DNA from: Parvibaculum sp.
GTDB lineage: Bacteria > Pseudomonadota > Alphaproteobacteria > Parvibaculales > Parvibaculaceae
NCBI GenBank assembly: GCA_030649335.1
Contig: JAUSLL010000042.1
Span: 1-64,000 of the forward strand
DNA: 64,000 bases
Direction: 5' to 3'
Shown here one piece after another: positions 54,495-63,775 of this stretch (its first letter is position 1; every line of letters starts with the position of its first letter). Both the position numbers and the translations under genes were made by a program. Under the pieces are notes generated by a model, which did no database searches, was not told where the DNA came from, and saw only the letters and a program-made list of their open reading frames with translations.

Positions 54495-55097
54495 ATGACG
54501 ATCACAGCCACAAGCAAAAAACGTATGGGCGCGGCACTGGCCGTCGCCGCCCTCGTGAGCATCGCCCTTGTTACAATGGAAACACCGGCCACCACAGCCG
54601 AACACTTCCGCCACGACACCAAAACCGATCTGCAGGGCTACTACATTCCGCAATGGAATGCGCAAACAGGCGTCTCGGCCTCCTATCGCGCAGGAAATTT
54701 TATCCTGTCTCATGTCTCGATCAGCACGCCAGCCGAACTGAAAAAATTTGAGAAATCAGGCCCCGACGCCGACCTGCCGAATTACGCGCCGGTCATGCTT
54801 CAGTTCGACGACACGTCGAGCGCAAAAGGCGAGAACGAGCTCGGCCAGACTTATTATGAAGTGACCGAACGCATCCTGCCGCAAGCCTATGACCTCAACA
54901 GAAAAAATATCACCTTCAAAGGCACAGGCCGCATCCTCGGCCCCGTCACCTTCACCGCCAAACCCGATATGAAGAAGATCGAAGCCGCCCGCAACAACCC
55001 CGCCCACATCAGCGATGGCCCCGAATTGATCGGCACACTGACGATTGGCGACACGGTCATCGAAGACGTGAAATTGATGTGGCACGGCGGGGAGTGA
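54495..55097 (+). CDS. Exported protein of unknown function
   Basis: 200 aa from ATG 54495, with GGAGG at 54482-54486. Likely signal peptide (MGAALAVAALVSIALVTMETPATTA). The mature part has no motif I recognise; it reads as a soluble beta-rich domain (ILSHVSISTPAELKKF, APVMLQFDDTSS, ITFKGTGRILGPVTF, LIGTLTIGDTVIEDVKLMW). No cysteine is in the mature protein. Last GC-rich gene before the AT-rich patch. Confidence 0.75.
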   Translation: MTITATSKKRMGAALAVAALVSIALVTMETPATTAEHFRHDTKTDLQGYYIPQWNAQTGVSASYRAGNFILSHVSISTPAELKKFEKSGPDADLPNYAPVMLQFDDTSSAKGENELGQTYYEVTERILPQAYDLNRKNITFKGTGRILGPVTFTAKPDMKKIEAARNNPAHISDGPELIGTLTIGDTVIEDVKLMWHGGE

Positions 55098-55215
55098 GGT
55101 TCAAGCACCTACACAAATCAAATATGAACCTCGTTCGGAGGATTGAGCTATGCTCGTCCAATGCCGAAATGACAGCGTACGGTTCAATTCAATTAGAAAA
55201 ATCTAGAACGACGAA

Positions 55216-56211
55216 ATGGGCAAAAAGTATTGGTGGGTCAATCATAAGCAAACGATCTCGCAAGAGGTCGAAGGTCAATATCTTTGGTCTCCAAAGATAA
55301 ATTCAAACGGTGTACAAAATCAATTTTATGACAATATGCGCCAAGCATCACCAGGCGATCTCGTCCTTTCATATGCAAGTTCAAAAATTAGATACGTTGG
55401 CAAAGTGTCAGAGTTTGCAATCTCAGCGCCAAAACCTGCCGAATTTGGACTAGCGGGCGCCAACTGGAATAATGATGGTTGGCTCCTTCCTGTCTACTGG
55501 GTGGACCTAGCTCCACCTGTCGCTCCAAAGGAAATACTCGAACACCTTGGTCCATTGCTGCCTGACAAATACTCTCCAATCAGCCCTAAAACAGGCAACG
55601 GTCGCCAAGGCGCATATCTCGCTCAAATAACGGAAGCAGCTTTCAATATAGTGATCGCTACTTCAGCATTCGACTCAACAAAACTTTTGTCCGGCGGTGC
55701 AAACAGCCTCAAATTTGAAGTCGTCAAAGAGATTCTCGAAGACGTCGTGGAAAAGCAAATTCTAGCGGACTCATCGTTGGGCGAAACGGAAAAGGAGACG
55801 GTTATACGGGCACGAAGGGGCCAAGGTAAATTTCGGTCAAATGTGAGCAAGATTGAACGCACATGTCGTCTCACGGGAATTTCAAACCCACTGCTACTAA
55901 TTGCTAGTCACATAAAACCTTGGCGTTCATGCGCGTCAGCTACCGAACGTCTAGATGGATACAACGGATTGATGCTTTCGCCAGACGCTGACTACTTATT
56001 CGACAAGGGGTATGTCAGCTTTGAGAATGACGGAACAATTCTCGTATCTCCGCGCGTTGATGGCTCCGACCTAACTCGCCTTGGTTTTGGGCATCTGGCC
56101 GCAAGTAGGAGTGGATTCTCAGAAAAGCCAATGAACTGGAATTTTTCAAATTTCTCGCAACAGCAGAGTTCCTATCTGGCATACCACCGCGGCCAAGTTT
56201 ACGTCGCTTAG
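55216..56211 (+). CDS. EVE-HNH restriction-type endonuclease
   Basis: 331 aa. Residues 1-150 are an EVE/PUA-like domain (KKYWWVNHKQT, QYLWSPKINSNGVQNQFYDNM, PGDLVLSYASSKI, KPAEFGLAGANWNNDGW), the kind that reads modified cytosines. The C-terminal half carries an HNH nuclease: CRLTGISNPLLLIASHIKPW, then NGLMLSPDADYLFDKGYVSF. Together this is the COG3440-type architecture of modification-dependent (type IV) enzymes. Base use differs from neighbours (43% G+C over 55381-55440 against 65% over 54241-54300), and it stands alone between a GC-rich operon and the 3' end of tRNA-Thr, so recent transfer is likely. No methylase gene is near. Confidence 0.85.
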   Translation: MGKKYWWVNHKQTISQEVEGQYLWSPKINSNGVQNQFYDNMRQASPGDLVLSYASSKIRYVGKVSEFAISAPKPAEFGLAGANWNNDGWLLPVYWVDLAPPVAPKEILEHLGPLLPDKYSPISPKTGNGRQGAYLAQITEAAFNIVIATSAFDSTKLLSGGANSLKFEVVKEILEDVVEKQILADSSLGETEKETVIRARRGQGKFRSNVSKIERTCRLTGISNPLLLIASHIKPWRSCASATERLDGYNGLMLSPDADYLFDKGYVSFENDGTILVSPRVDGSDLTRLGFGHLAASRSGFSEKPMNWNFSNFSQQQSSYLAYHRGQVYVA

Positions 56212-56325
56212 CATCGCCGTTTCTGAATTTGAGGCGCTTTCAAATTTGAAATGCACAGGGCAACCATAAATACTTCACACCCTGGGGGAGCAATTACACT
56301 TTTCTGAGAACATTCGTGAGAAAAA

Positions 56326-56401
56326 TGGTGCCGCTTAGGTGACTCGAACACCTGACCCCCTCATTACGAATGAGGTGCTCTACCAACTGAGCTAAAGCGG
56401 C
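56326..56401 (-). tRNA. tRNA-Thr (anticodon CGT)
   Basis: 76 nt on the minus strand with encoded CCA. Acceptor GCCGCTT/AAGCGGC, D-arm GCTC/GAGC, anticodon stem CCTCA/TGAGG with loop TTCGTAA (anticodon CGT, reads ACG), and T-arm around TTCGAGT pair. Its 3' end faces the AT-rich EVE-HNH gene. Confidence 0.96.
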
Positions 56402-56519
56402 ACGGACGGGGCGGAAATTGCGGCCCGTTCGGGGCCTCAAATACCGCGCCCTACCCCCTTTGGCAACTGCTTTGGGGGGAATTTGCACGTCTTGCGGCCT
56501 CACTATAGGCCGAAAGGGG

Positions 56520-57572
56520 TTACTCGGGGCTTACAGGCAGGATTTCGACCTTGCCGTCATGGTGGACGGGCACGCTCTCAGCGCCATGGTCAGGCGAGGG
56601 GCGGCCGTCGGCCATCAGAGCAGCGGTCAGGAATGTGTCTACATCAGCGGCGCTGGCTTCCGCCACTTCCTCCATCGGGATATGCCCGACATTGGGATAG
56701 ACGACGACCGTTGCGCCCTGAATGCGCTTTTCAAACTCATAGGCATTGGCCACCGGAATAAGCCCGTCCTGGTCGCCCCAGAGGATGAGCGTCGGCACGC
56801 GGATCTCGCCGAGCTTGTCGGCCACGCTCGTGTCGTTATTGGGCAGCGCAAAGCGGATCCCCGTGGCGCGACGGTTACCGTCATAAAGATTGAGGTCGTA
56901 ATAGCGCTCGATCATCTCGTCATTCACTTTCGACTGATCGACAAAGACCTTGCGCACGCCTTCGGCATAAAGCCCGCGCGGCGCAATATATTGGAAAACC
57001 TTGTTGATCACAGGAAGCCGCGCGATGCGGAAACCCAGCGGCACTTTGGCATTGGGGTCCATGACGCGCGGCAGACCGGCGGCGTCCACCAGAATAAGTG
57101 CGGTCACTTCGGCGGGATAATCTTCGGTATATTGCGCGGCAACGCCGCCGCCCATCGAATTGCCGCCGATGGCATAATGCGTGAGGCCGAGTTTCGTCAC
57201 CACATCATGCGTGAATGTGACCATGCCTGTGCGCGAATAATCATCGCCCGGCACAGTGCCCGTCAGCCCGTGGCCCGGCATATCCATCGTGACGATGCGA
57301 TATTTGGCACCGAGCAGCGTGACCCACGGCTCCCATGTGTGCAGCGACGCGTTCGACCCGTGAACAAGCACCAGCACCGGCCCATCGGCGTTCCCCTGAT
57401 CGCGCACATGCGCGGTCGCACCGCTCGCCAGTTCAATGAACTGCGAAGGCACCGCGCCATATTTCGGCAGCAGGTCTTCCTTGCTCTTATCAAACCGTAC
57501 AATCGAAACAGCAATCACCACAAGCGCCAGCACCACAAGGAGCCCGACGCCCTGAAAAATCCGCTTCACCAT
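56520..57572 (-). CDS. Membrane-anchored alpha/beta hydrolase
   Basis: 350 aa. N-terminal membrane segment (about residues 8-27), then a complete alpha/beta hydrolase: oxyanion LVHGSNASLHTW, nucleophile elbow GGNSMGGGVAA (Ser present), acid in LWGDQDGLIPV, His in VGHIPMEE. Unlike the protein at 26325-27284 its triad is whole. The gene start overlaps the end of hemY by seven bases, so it is probably the last gene of the haem operon, though a link to haem synthesis is not known. Confidence 0.9.
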   Translation of the reverse strand: MVKRIFQGVGLLVVLALVVIAVSIVRFDKSKEDLLPKYGAVPSQFIELASGATAHVRDQGNADGPVLVLVHGSNASLHTWEPWVTLLGAKYRIVTMDMPGHGLTGTVPGDDYSRTGMVTFTHDVVTKLGLTHYAIGGNSMGGGVAAQYTEDYPAEVTALILVDAAGLPRVMDPNAKVPLGFRIARLPVINKVFQYIAPRGLYAEGVRKVFVDQSKVNDEMIERYYDLNLYDGNRRATGIRFALPNNDTSVADKLGEIRVPTLILWGDQDGLIPVANAYEFEKRIQGATVVVYPNVGHIPMEEVAEASAADVDTFLTAALMADGRPSPDHGAESVPVHHDGKVEILPVSPE

Positions 57573-59116
57573 TTTTTATGGTCCTCGCCCGTCACATCAT
57601 CAGCATCATCAAAACCGTCTGTCCCCGGATCATCCGGCAGCAACGGCACAAAGGCATTGGCCTCGTCTTCATCGCTCACATGGTGCGCCGCCGGTTCCGG
57701 CACTTCATCTTCCGCGTCAGCCAAAATCTTGTCAGCGTCAATGCCGGTCGCGGTCTCAACAGGCTCATAAGGCATGTCGGCGGAAGCAAGCCGCAATCCC
57801 GGTTCGCGCCATGTCAGCGCATCAAACTCACCGGTCGCCGGATTGATCGGTGTCCACTCACGCGCGCGCCAGCCCTCACCCGTCCAGGCGGGATCTTCCG
57901 GCGCATGCAGCGCACGCGACAACCATTCGCGCGCCGAGCCGCGATTGCCAAACTCGCCCTCTTCGATTTCCGCCATCAGCTCGCAAATGCGCTGCGTCGG
58001 ACGCTTTTCGGCAGAGGCGCCGACAAAAGGTTCCAGCGCCCCGCGCGCGGCCAGCCAGTCGCGCGCGCCGATGGCGGCCCGCGCCAGCGCCACACGGCTT
58101 TCAATATGGTCACGGTTGCGACCGGCCAAAAGCTGCAGCCGCTTAAAACGATCGTAGCCGCTCTCGCCTTCGACAAGCCCCATATAGGCGTCAGCAAGAT
58201 CGGGATGCGGTGATTTCGTCCACGCCTGCTCGATGAGCTTTGCACCCTTGCGCACATTGCCGGTCGCGCCGCTGAGCCGCGCGGCCAGCGCCACCGCCGG
58301 CACGAAAGCCGGATCAAGCGCGACGGCCAGCATTGCCTGACGCAAAGCATGTTCATCAGCGCTTTTGCGTGCCTCGCCTGTGAGCGGCTCGGCTTCCTTG
58401 GCCGCGTTCAGTGCCTGCGCCGTCAGCATCACCATACGGCGGCGACGCGCGTCATTGCGGTTCACCTGTTTGGCCTTGAGGCTTTCATCCAGCGTGCGCA
58501 GCGCCGACGTCCAGTCTTCTTCCGCCGCTTCGATTTCAAACACCGCCTGCGCCGCCCATCCGGCATTGGGGCGCAAGCGGAATGCCTTTCGCGCATAGCC
58601 CAGTGCCGCCTCGCGGTCACCGGCGCGGCGCGCCTGCACGAAGAGACCGCGCAAGCCCAGAAAAGCTGTCTCAGGCACCTTGAGCATGGCTTCAAAATGC
58701 CCGCGCGCCGCATCCTCGCGGCCTTCAAGCTGCGCGGCTTGCGCGGCCAGCAACAGCGTCAGCGGCGTATCGTCAAGCAGCTTGCTGGCGCGGGCCGCAT
58801 GGCGTTTAGCGTCCGCCGCATCACCGGCGGCCACCGCCACCATGCCGCGCGACAAAGCGAGAAACCCGTTCTTGCGGCGACGCGTATCAAGAAACCCGCT
58901 CACCGCCGCCGGCGTGCCGACAACGCCGGACGCGAGCCGCCACGCGAGCATGACAAGCGCCGCCGTGACAATCAGAATGCCAAGCCCGATGACAAAACTC
59001 GTGCGCAGCTCATAGCCGCGCCAGTTCAGCACTAGGTCGCCGGGATTATCGGCAAGCCAGACGCCGATGGCGGCAAGGCCGGCGATGACGATAAATATAT
59101 AGAGCGCGCGCAGCAT
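57566..59116 (-). CDS. hemY: HemY-type TPR membrane protein
   Basis: 516 aa. Two N-terminal membrane spans (about residues 3-20 and 40-60) around WLADNPGDLVLNWRGYELRTS, the HemY_N signature, then a TPR-rich cytoplasmic or periplasmic region and an acidic C-terminal tail. This is the proteobacterial HemY (COG3898), not protoporphyrinogen oxidase. Start overlaps the mic60 stop (TGATG). Its role in tetrapyrrole synthesis is inferred from constant linkage to hem genes. Confidence 0.92.
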   Translation of the reverse strand: MLRALYIFIVIAGLAAIGVWLADNPGDLVLNWRGYELRTSFVIGLGILIVTAALVMLAWRLASGVVGTPAAVSGFLDTRRRKNGFLALSRGMVAVAAGDAADAKRHAARASKLLDDTPLTLLLAAQAAQLEGREDAARGHFEAMLKVPETAFLGLRGLFVQARRAGDREAALGYARKAFRLRPNAGWAAQAVFEIEAAEEDWTSALRTLDESLKAKQVNRNDARRRRMVMLTAQALNAAKEAEPLTGEARKSADEHALRQAMLAVALDPAFVPAVALAARLSGATGNVRKGAKLIEQAWTKSPHPDLADAYMGLVEGESGYDRFKRLQLLAGRNRDHIESRVALARAAIGARDWLAARGALEPFVGASAEKRPTQRICELMAEIEEGEFGNRGSAREWLSRALHAPEDPAWTGEGWRAREWTPINPATGEFDALTWREPGLRLASADMPYEPVETATGIDADKILADAEDEVPEPAAHHVSDEDEANAFVPLLPDDPGTDGFDDADDVTGEDHKKW

Positions 59117-60378
59117 CAGCCTTGGGCTCCCTGCGCGAGGCGCTTGGTGACATTGGCGGTGAGCGCGCTCAACAAATCATTGGTGACGACGCGCGCGCTT
59201 GCATCCTTGAGCCACGGGGCGGCAGCCTCGGCGGCCACGCCCTTCAGCCCGCGTGCTTCCGCAATCACAGCCGACAGATCACCGCGCTTCATGCGCTCTT
59301 CCATCCGCGCCAGCACCGCGTCTGTGTCCTCGCCTGCGATTTCACCGGTCCGGCGCAGCGTGACGAGCTTGCGCGCATTGGAGACAAATTTCTGCCACGC
59401 GCTATCGTCGCTTGCGGCCCGTTCAGCATCGAGCACAGCGGTGACGAGAGCCGGAAAACGTGCCTCAAGGCTCGCTTCCGTCGGCACGCCTTCGCTCGCC
59501 ACAAGTTTCAATTCGGCAAGCTCAGGCTCGCTCGGCAAAAATTGTGCAACCACATCAAGCTCGCGCTCAAAGGGTTCCGCGCGCGAGGCAACACGCGAGA
59601 GATTGGAAAGGGCAAGTCCCAGCGCCGCACGCGCCGCCGCATCGGGATCATCTTTCTTGGCTTCAAGCGCTGCAACGCGTGCATCCATATCTGTGATTTT
59701 CGGTACGAGCGCATCAACGGCGGTGTTCAGCGCCTTCACCATCGCGGTCAGCGTATCAATGCGCTGCGCAATATCGGCAGGCGGCATGTTCTTTTGCATC
59801 TCATCAAGACGCGCGACACCGGCCTCGCCCGCGACCCGCGCCGCCTCAAGCGTCGCAGCCATGTCTTTGGCACTCGCTTCCAGCGCATCAAGCCGCGCAT
59901 CGCGCGCGGCGGCGCCGTCAGCGGCAACTTTCGCTGTGCGCAAATCTTCCGTCACGCTTGCCAGATCACTCGACTGCACGGCATTGGTCGTGGCATTGGC
60001 CTCGACCTTGGCCGCCAGCTCGCTCAGCACCTGCGGATCCGCATCACGACCGCCGCTGAGAAGCCCGAAACCGAACAAACCACCGCCAACCACGAGCGCC
60101 CCGACAATCGCCGCCCCGAGCGACACGGCAAAAACGCTGGTGACGCTGTTCACCGCCCCGCGCGCATGGGTGCTTGAAGAAGCTTCCGCACCCTCATCCT
60201 TCTCCGCGCCGGAGGTCTCCGCGACACCCTCGATCACCGGCGGCGCTTTGCGCGCCTTTTCCGACGAACCTGCTCCCGACAAACCGGCCCCCGACAAACC
60301 GGCATGACGTTCCGGCGGCAACACATCGCCCGCCTTATTCGCGTCATCCTTATCGTCTCTGTCGGTGGGATCGCTCAT
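59116..60378 (-). CDS. Alphaproteobacterial Mic60 (mitofilin, COG4223)
   Basis: 420 aa. A charged Pro/Ala-rich N-terminus (about 85 residues) is followed by one membrane span (SVFAVSLGAAIVGALVVGGGLFGFGLL), a long coiled-coil region (about 125-240: repeated KVEANATTNAVQSSDL..., RVAALEAKKDDPDAAARA) and a C-terminal helical domain of the mitofilin type. Known alphaMic60 proteins shape intracytoplasmic membrane and contact the outer membrane. It lies between hemD and hemY, the arrangement reported for this family. Confidence 0.9.
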   Translation of the reverse strand: MSDPTDRDDKDDANKAGDVLPPERHAGLSGAGLSGAGSSEKARKAPPVIEGVAETSGAEKDEGAEASSSTHARGAVNSVTSVFAVSLGAAIVGALVVGGGLFGFGLLSGGRDADPQVLSELAAKVEANATTNAVQSSDLASVTEDLRTAKVAADGAAARDARLDALEASAKDMAATLEAARVAGEAGVARLDEMQKNMPPADIAQRIDTLTAMVKALNTAVDALVPKITDMDARVAALEAKKDDPDAAARAALGLALSNLSRVASRAEPFERELDVVAQFLPSEPELAELKLVASEGVPTEASLEARFPALVTAVLDAERAASDDSAWQKFVSNARKLVTLRRTGEIAGEDTDAVLARMEERMKRGDLSAVIAEARGLKGVAAEAAAPWLKDASARVVTNDLLSALTANVTKRLAQGAQG

Positions 60379-60439
60379 GGCAATGAGGCTCTCTTGGTCG
60401 GGAAAGGGTAATTCGGGCTTTTAGTCGTGCTTGTGGCTC

Positions 60440-60467
60440 ACTATAGAGAGGTTCGTGGCGCGACAAA
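60440..60467 (-). promoter_or_regulatory. Putative promoter before mic60-hemY
   Basis: On the minus strand TTTGTC (60467-60462) and TATAGT (60445-60440) are 16 bases apart, within the 107-base gap between hemD and mic60. It would give the mic60-hemY part its own transcript. Confidence 0.4.
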
Positions 60468-60485
60468 GGCAGAACCGCTGTTTTT

Positions 60486-61214
60486 TTACCCACGCGCCGT
60501 CAGGCTGACGAGCGCCGCCTGCGTCGGCGTTGCGCTCACCGCGATCCGCCCGAATGTCAAAGGCGCAAGCGCATCGGCCACCGCCTGCGACAGGCAAAAA
60601 GCCGTGAGACCCGCCATTCGGGCCCCGAGTCCCGCCTCAAGCACAAGCATCACAAATGTTGTCGCCGTGCGCGGCGAGAAAAAAAGCACGCCGTCAATCC
60701 CGTCTTCCGGTCCGTTCCCTGCGATCAACGCCCGCCCATCCGCCGGCAATTGCGTTGCAACATCGGCTTCATAAAGCACCGCCCGCTCGACGCTGAACCC
60801 TGATGCCTCCAGCAGGCCTTTGAGGTCACCCGCCAGCACCGATCCGGCCACATGCAGCAGGGCACCGCCCTCGGGCTTCAGCGCAGCACTGACATCTGCA
60901 GCAAGGCTCACGACATCGCCGCCCGCCGCCATCACCTGTGCAAAGCCCGCATCCCGCGCCGCCGCCGCGCTCGCCTCACCCACCGCATAGACCGGCAGAT
61001 GCATCAGCCCCGCCGCCTCACGACGGGCGCTGAGCGCGCGCACGCCATTGGCGCTGGTGATGAGCAAAGCCTGCCACGCACGCGACGGGATCACCGCGTC
61101 CGGCAAGTACCGGACACTCAGCAAGGGCATATGAAAAGCCTGATGCCCCATCGCTTCAAGCGCCGCGATGAGCGGGCTCGCATCCTCGTCGGGTCTTGTG
61201 ACAAGGAGGCGCAT
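60486..61214 (-). CDS. hemD: Uroporphyrinogen-III synthase
   Basis: 242 aa. The family is weakly conserved; the N-terminal LLVTRPDEDASPLIAALEAMGHQAFHMPLLSV, the hinge LLITSANGVRAL and the C-terminal DGVLFFSPRTATTFV identify the two-domain fold. It closes hydroxymethylbilane to uroporphyrinogen III. Seven bases behind hemC, so the pair is co-transcribed and the enzymes act in sequence. Confidence 0.92.
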   Translation of the reverse strand: MRLLVTRPDEDASPLIAALEAMGHQAFHMPLLSVRYLPDAVIPSRAWQALLITSANGVRALSARREAAGLMHLPVYAVGEASAAAARDAGFAQVMAAGGDVVSLAADVSAALKPEGGALLHVAGSVLAGDLKGLLEASGFSVERAVLYEADVATQLPADGRALIAGNGPEDGIDGVLFFSPRTATTFVMLVLEAGLGARMAGLTAFCLSQAVADALAPLTFGRIAVSATPTQAALVSLTARG

Positions 61215-61221
61215 CGCTTGA

Positions 61222-62148
61222 TTACACGCTTGTGAAAAAATGCGGGCCCGCGCGCGATTTTAGCTCACCGCCTGCGTCAACGCCCATAGCGACGGCATCA
61301 GACGCCAATCCGTCGCGCGATGTCTCGATCACTTCCTTACCGTCCGGCGTCAGGATCATCGCGCGCAACGACATGCGCTTGCCCGAAATTTCAGCCAGCG
61401 CCGCAATCGGTGTGCGGCACGATCCGTCGAGCACTTTCAGCAGCGCGCGTTCCGCCGCCACGCGCAGCCCGCTTTCGGCATGATGGAAATGCGCGAGGAT
61501 ACGCGCGGCTTCGTCGTCGGACGTGCGCCGCTCGACGCCGATCGCGCCTTGCGCCACAGCGGGCAGCATTTCATCAGGCGATAGTGGCGCCGTAGCGCGG
61601 TCTTCAAGCTCCATGCGCACGAGGCCGGCCATAGCCAGCATCGTCGCGTCGGCAACCCCGTCGGCAAGTTTCCGCAACCGCGTTTCGACATTGCCGCGAA
61701 AGGGCACAATCGTCACGTCAGGGCGCTTGGATAAAACCTGTGCGCCGCGCCGGAGCGACGACGTGCCGACAACCGCATTGCGCGGCAATTCGGCAAGGCT
61801 CGCGCCTTTGGTCGAGATGAAAGCATCGCGCGGGTCTTCGCGCTCAAGGATGCAGTCGATCACCAGCCCGTCCGGCAACACCGTCGGCATGTCCTTCATC
61901 GAATGCACCGCGAGATCGATCCCGCCATTGTGCAGCGCCTCTTCAAGCTCGAAGGTAAAAAGCCCCTTGCCGCCGATTTCCGACAAGTTGCGCACCTGTT
62001 CAATGTCGCCCTGCGTCTTGAAGGTCACGATCTCGCAGGCGACATCAGCCGCAAGACCCAGCACACGGCCGACGTGATCCGCCACCATATGCGCTTGGAT
62101 AAGGGCGAGTTTCGACCCGCGTGTACCGATGCGGAAGCGGCGTTGCAT
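61222..62148 (-). CDS. hemC: Hydroxymethylbilane synthase (porphobilinogen deaminase)
   Basis: 308 aa. Start RIGTRGSKLALIQAHMV, catalytic block LAVHSMKDMPTVLPDGL (Asp), the Arg-rich GTSSLRRGAQVLSKRPDV, and the dipyrromethane cofactor Cys in LDGSCRTPIAALAE. It links four porphobilinogens in the cytoplasm. First gene of the haem operon, divergent from tsaD with 100 bases between, as in many Alphaproteobacteria. Confidence 0.97.
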   Translation of the reverse strand: MQRRFRIGTRGSKLALIQAHMVADHVGRVLGLAADVACEIVTFKTQGDIEQVRNLSEIGGKGLFTFELEEALHNGGIDLAVHSMKDMPTVLPDGLVIDCILEREDPRDAFISTKGASLAELPRNAVVGTSSLRRGAQVLSKRPDVTIVPFRGNVETRLRKLADGVADATMLAMAGLVRMELEDRATAPLSPDEMLPAVAQGAIGVERRTSDDEAARILAHFHHAESGLRVAAERALLKVLDGSCRTPIAALAEISGKRMSLRAMILTPDGKEVIETSRDGLASDAVAMGVDAGGELKSRAGPHFFTSV

Positions 62149-62192
62149 GAAGGCTCTCTTGTCGTAAAGGAGGCTGGTAAAGGCGCTGTGCG

Positions 62193-62205
62193 GGTCTTAT
62201 AGACC
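62193..62205. promoter_or_regulatory. Short dyad in the hemC/tsaD divergent region
   Basis: GGTCT-TAT-AGACC, 5-bp arms. On the minus strand it contains TATAAG, a plausible -10 of hemC, so a regulator bound here could control the haem operon. Short enough to arise by chance. Confidence 0.3.
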
Positions 62206-62248
62206 ATGTGGAGCAGGCGCGAACCCCCAAACCCTACTGTTTCCGCCA

Positions 62249-63334
62249 ATGCAGGACCAAGACGTGACGCAAAACCGGCCCCTGACCCTTCTCGGCATCG
62301 AGACAAGCTGCGACGAAACCGCCGCCGCTGTGGTCCGCCGTGCGCCCGATGGTCAGGGCACGATCCTCGCAAACGTCATTTTCTCGCAAATCAAAGAACA
62401 CGCGCCCTTCGGCGGCGTCGTACCGGAAATCGCGGCGCGCGCCCATGTCGAACATCTCGACGGGCTGATCGCCCGCGCCATGGATGACGCGCATCTCGGC
62501 TGGGATGATCTCGACGGCATCGCGGTCACCTCAGGCCCCGGCCTCATCGGCGGCGTCATTGTCGGGCTGATGACGGCCAAAGGCATCGCCATGGCGCGCG
62601 GCCTGCCACTCATCGCCGTCAATCACCTCGAAGGCCATGCGCTCACCGCCCGCCTCACCGACAATGTTGCTTTCCCCTATCTGCTGCTGCTCGTCTCGGG
62701 CGGCCACAGCCAGCTTCTCGTGGTCGAAGGCGTGGGCCAATACCGCCGCCTCGGCACCACGATTGACGATGCGGTGGGCGAGGCTTTCGACAAAGTCGCC
62801 AAACTCATGGATCTGGGGTTTCCGGGCGGCCCGGCGGTCGAAAAAATGGCTTCTCAGGGCGATGCCACGCGCTTCACCCTGCCCCGCCCCCTGATCGGCA
62901 AGCCCGGCTGCGACTTTTCATTCTCCGGCCTCAAAACCGCCGTCCGCCAATTGGCAATGGCGCAAGAGACGCTCGACCATCAAACCAAAGCCGACATCGC
63001 CGCCGCGTTTCAACAAGCCGCCAGCGACGTCATCGCCGACCGTGTCGCCCATGCAATTGAAATGGCAGCACCCTATATCGGCAAGGCCCAAGGCCGCCTC
63101 GTCGTCGCCGGCGGCGTCGCCGCCAACCAAACGCTCAAAGCCCGCCTCACCGAGACAGCCGCCGCCCACAACTACGAATTGATCGTCCCCCCGCCCCGCC
63201 TCTGCACCGACAATGGCGCGATGATCGCCTGGGCTGGCGCTGAAAAATTGGCATTAGGTCAGGTCTCGGAACTCAACGTCAGCCCGCTCGCCCGCTGGCC
63301 GCTTGATCCATCCAAACCCGCAAGAGGAAATTGA
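62249..63334 (+). CDS. tsaD: tRNA N6-adenosine threonylcarbamoyltransferase
   Basis: 361 aa. Start [14 protein letters not shown], metal ligands HLEGHA, nucleotide-site [10 protein letters not shown] and the C-terminal [18 protein letters not shown]. It transfers the threonylcarbamoyl group to A37 of ANN-decoding tRNAs with TsaB/TsaE/TsaC. ATG 62249 has no clear ribosome binding site; a GTG at 62264 with AGGA upstream would remove five residues and is possible. In many relatives gpsA follows; here an AT-rich patch begins instead. Confidence 0.95.
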   Translation: MQDQDVTQNRPLTLLGIETSCDETAAAVVRRAPDGQGTILANVIFSQIKEHAPFGGVVPEIAARAHVEHLDGLIARAMDDAHLGWDDLDGIAVTSGPGLIGGVIVGLMTAKGIAMARGLPLIAVNHLEGHALTARLTDNVAFPYLLLLVSGGHSQLLVVEGVGQYRRLGTTIDDAVGEAFDKVAKLMDLGFPGGPAVEKMASQGDATRFTLPRPLIGKPGCDFSFSGLKTAVRQLAMAQETLDHQTKADIAAAFQQAASDVIADRVAHAIEMAAPYIGKAQGRLVVAGGVAANQTLKARLTETAAAHNYELIVPPPRLCTDNGAMIAWAGAEKLALGQVSELNVSPLARWPLDPSKPARGN

Positions 63335-63389
63335 ACGCGGACCCAATGGCCGAACTGGATTTTTGAAAATTCGCTGTGTTCAGTTAAAT

Positions 63390-63767
63390 CTAATCTGGAA
63401 CTACCGGGATTGAGAATATTTCTTCCCATTTATCTGTATCAGGAAGTTTCCATTGAAATTCCAAAACAGTTTTATTGTCGAGTTCCAAGTTTAACATAGG
63501 GACATTAAAGGTAGCGGCGCCCGGAGCATCAATATTTAGCATGCCCTTGTTTGCGTATTTTTCGATTCCATCCGCAATACAACGAAATTCTATAACTTCT
63601 TCGCCCACACCATCAGTCAGTATACTGACTACTAACGAGAAGCTAGCAACCACTGGCAACGCGGAATATCCTACATGGCGACCATAAACGCCAATCAAAA
63701 TTAGCTTACCATTGTCCTCGCGGCGTACATCATCGCAAATCAATGCATATTGGAGTCTAATTTTCAT
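63390..63767 (-). CDS. DUF6941-like protein
   Basis: 125 aa, no signal peptide or membrane segment. The opening KIRLQYALICDDVRREDNGKLILIGVYG recalls the DUF6941 pattern (short strand, 'cdd' turn, G-K-x-x-x-x-G-v-y), found as small accessory proteins on mobile segments. Function unknown. Eight bases behind a truncated XRE-type regulator, so probably translated with it. G+C is far below that of the neighbours (33% over 63421-63480), marking transfer. Confidence 0.65.
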   Translation of the reverse strand: MKIRLQYALICDDVRREDNGKLILIGVYGRHVGYSALPVVASFSLVVSILTDGVGEEVIEFRCIADGIEKYANKGMLNIDAPGAATFNVPMLNLELDNKTVLEFQWKLPDTDKWEEIFSIPVVPD

Positions 63768-63775
63768 TTTGCTGA

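Noticed and set aside
55098-56330. Direct repeats of the tRNA-Thr 3' end that would mark an integrated element
   Set aside because: Only a loose resemblance near 55098-55115 (TTCAAGCACCT against TCGAACACCT); too short and imperfect to call an attachment site. No integrase gene is present.
56418-57770. Plus-strand open frame of 450 codons
   Set aside because: Antisense to the alpha/beta hydrolase with intact triad; composition is that of a shadow frame.
59122-60307. Two long overlapping plus-strand frames opposite mic60
   Set aside because: Ala/Ser- or Arg-rich shadows of the coiled-coil gene; no start signals.
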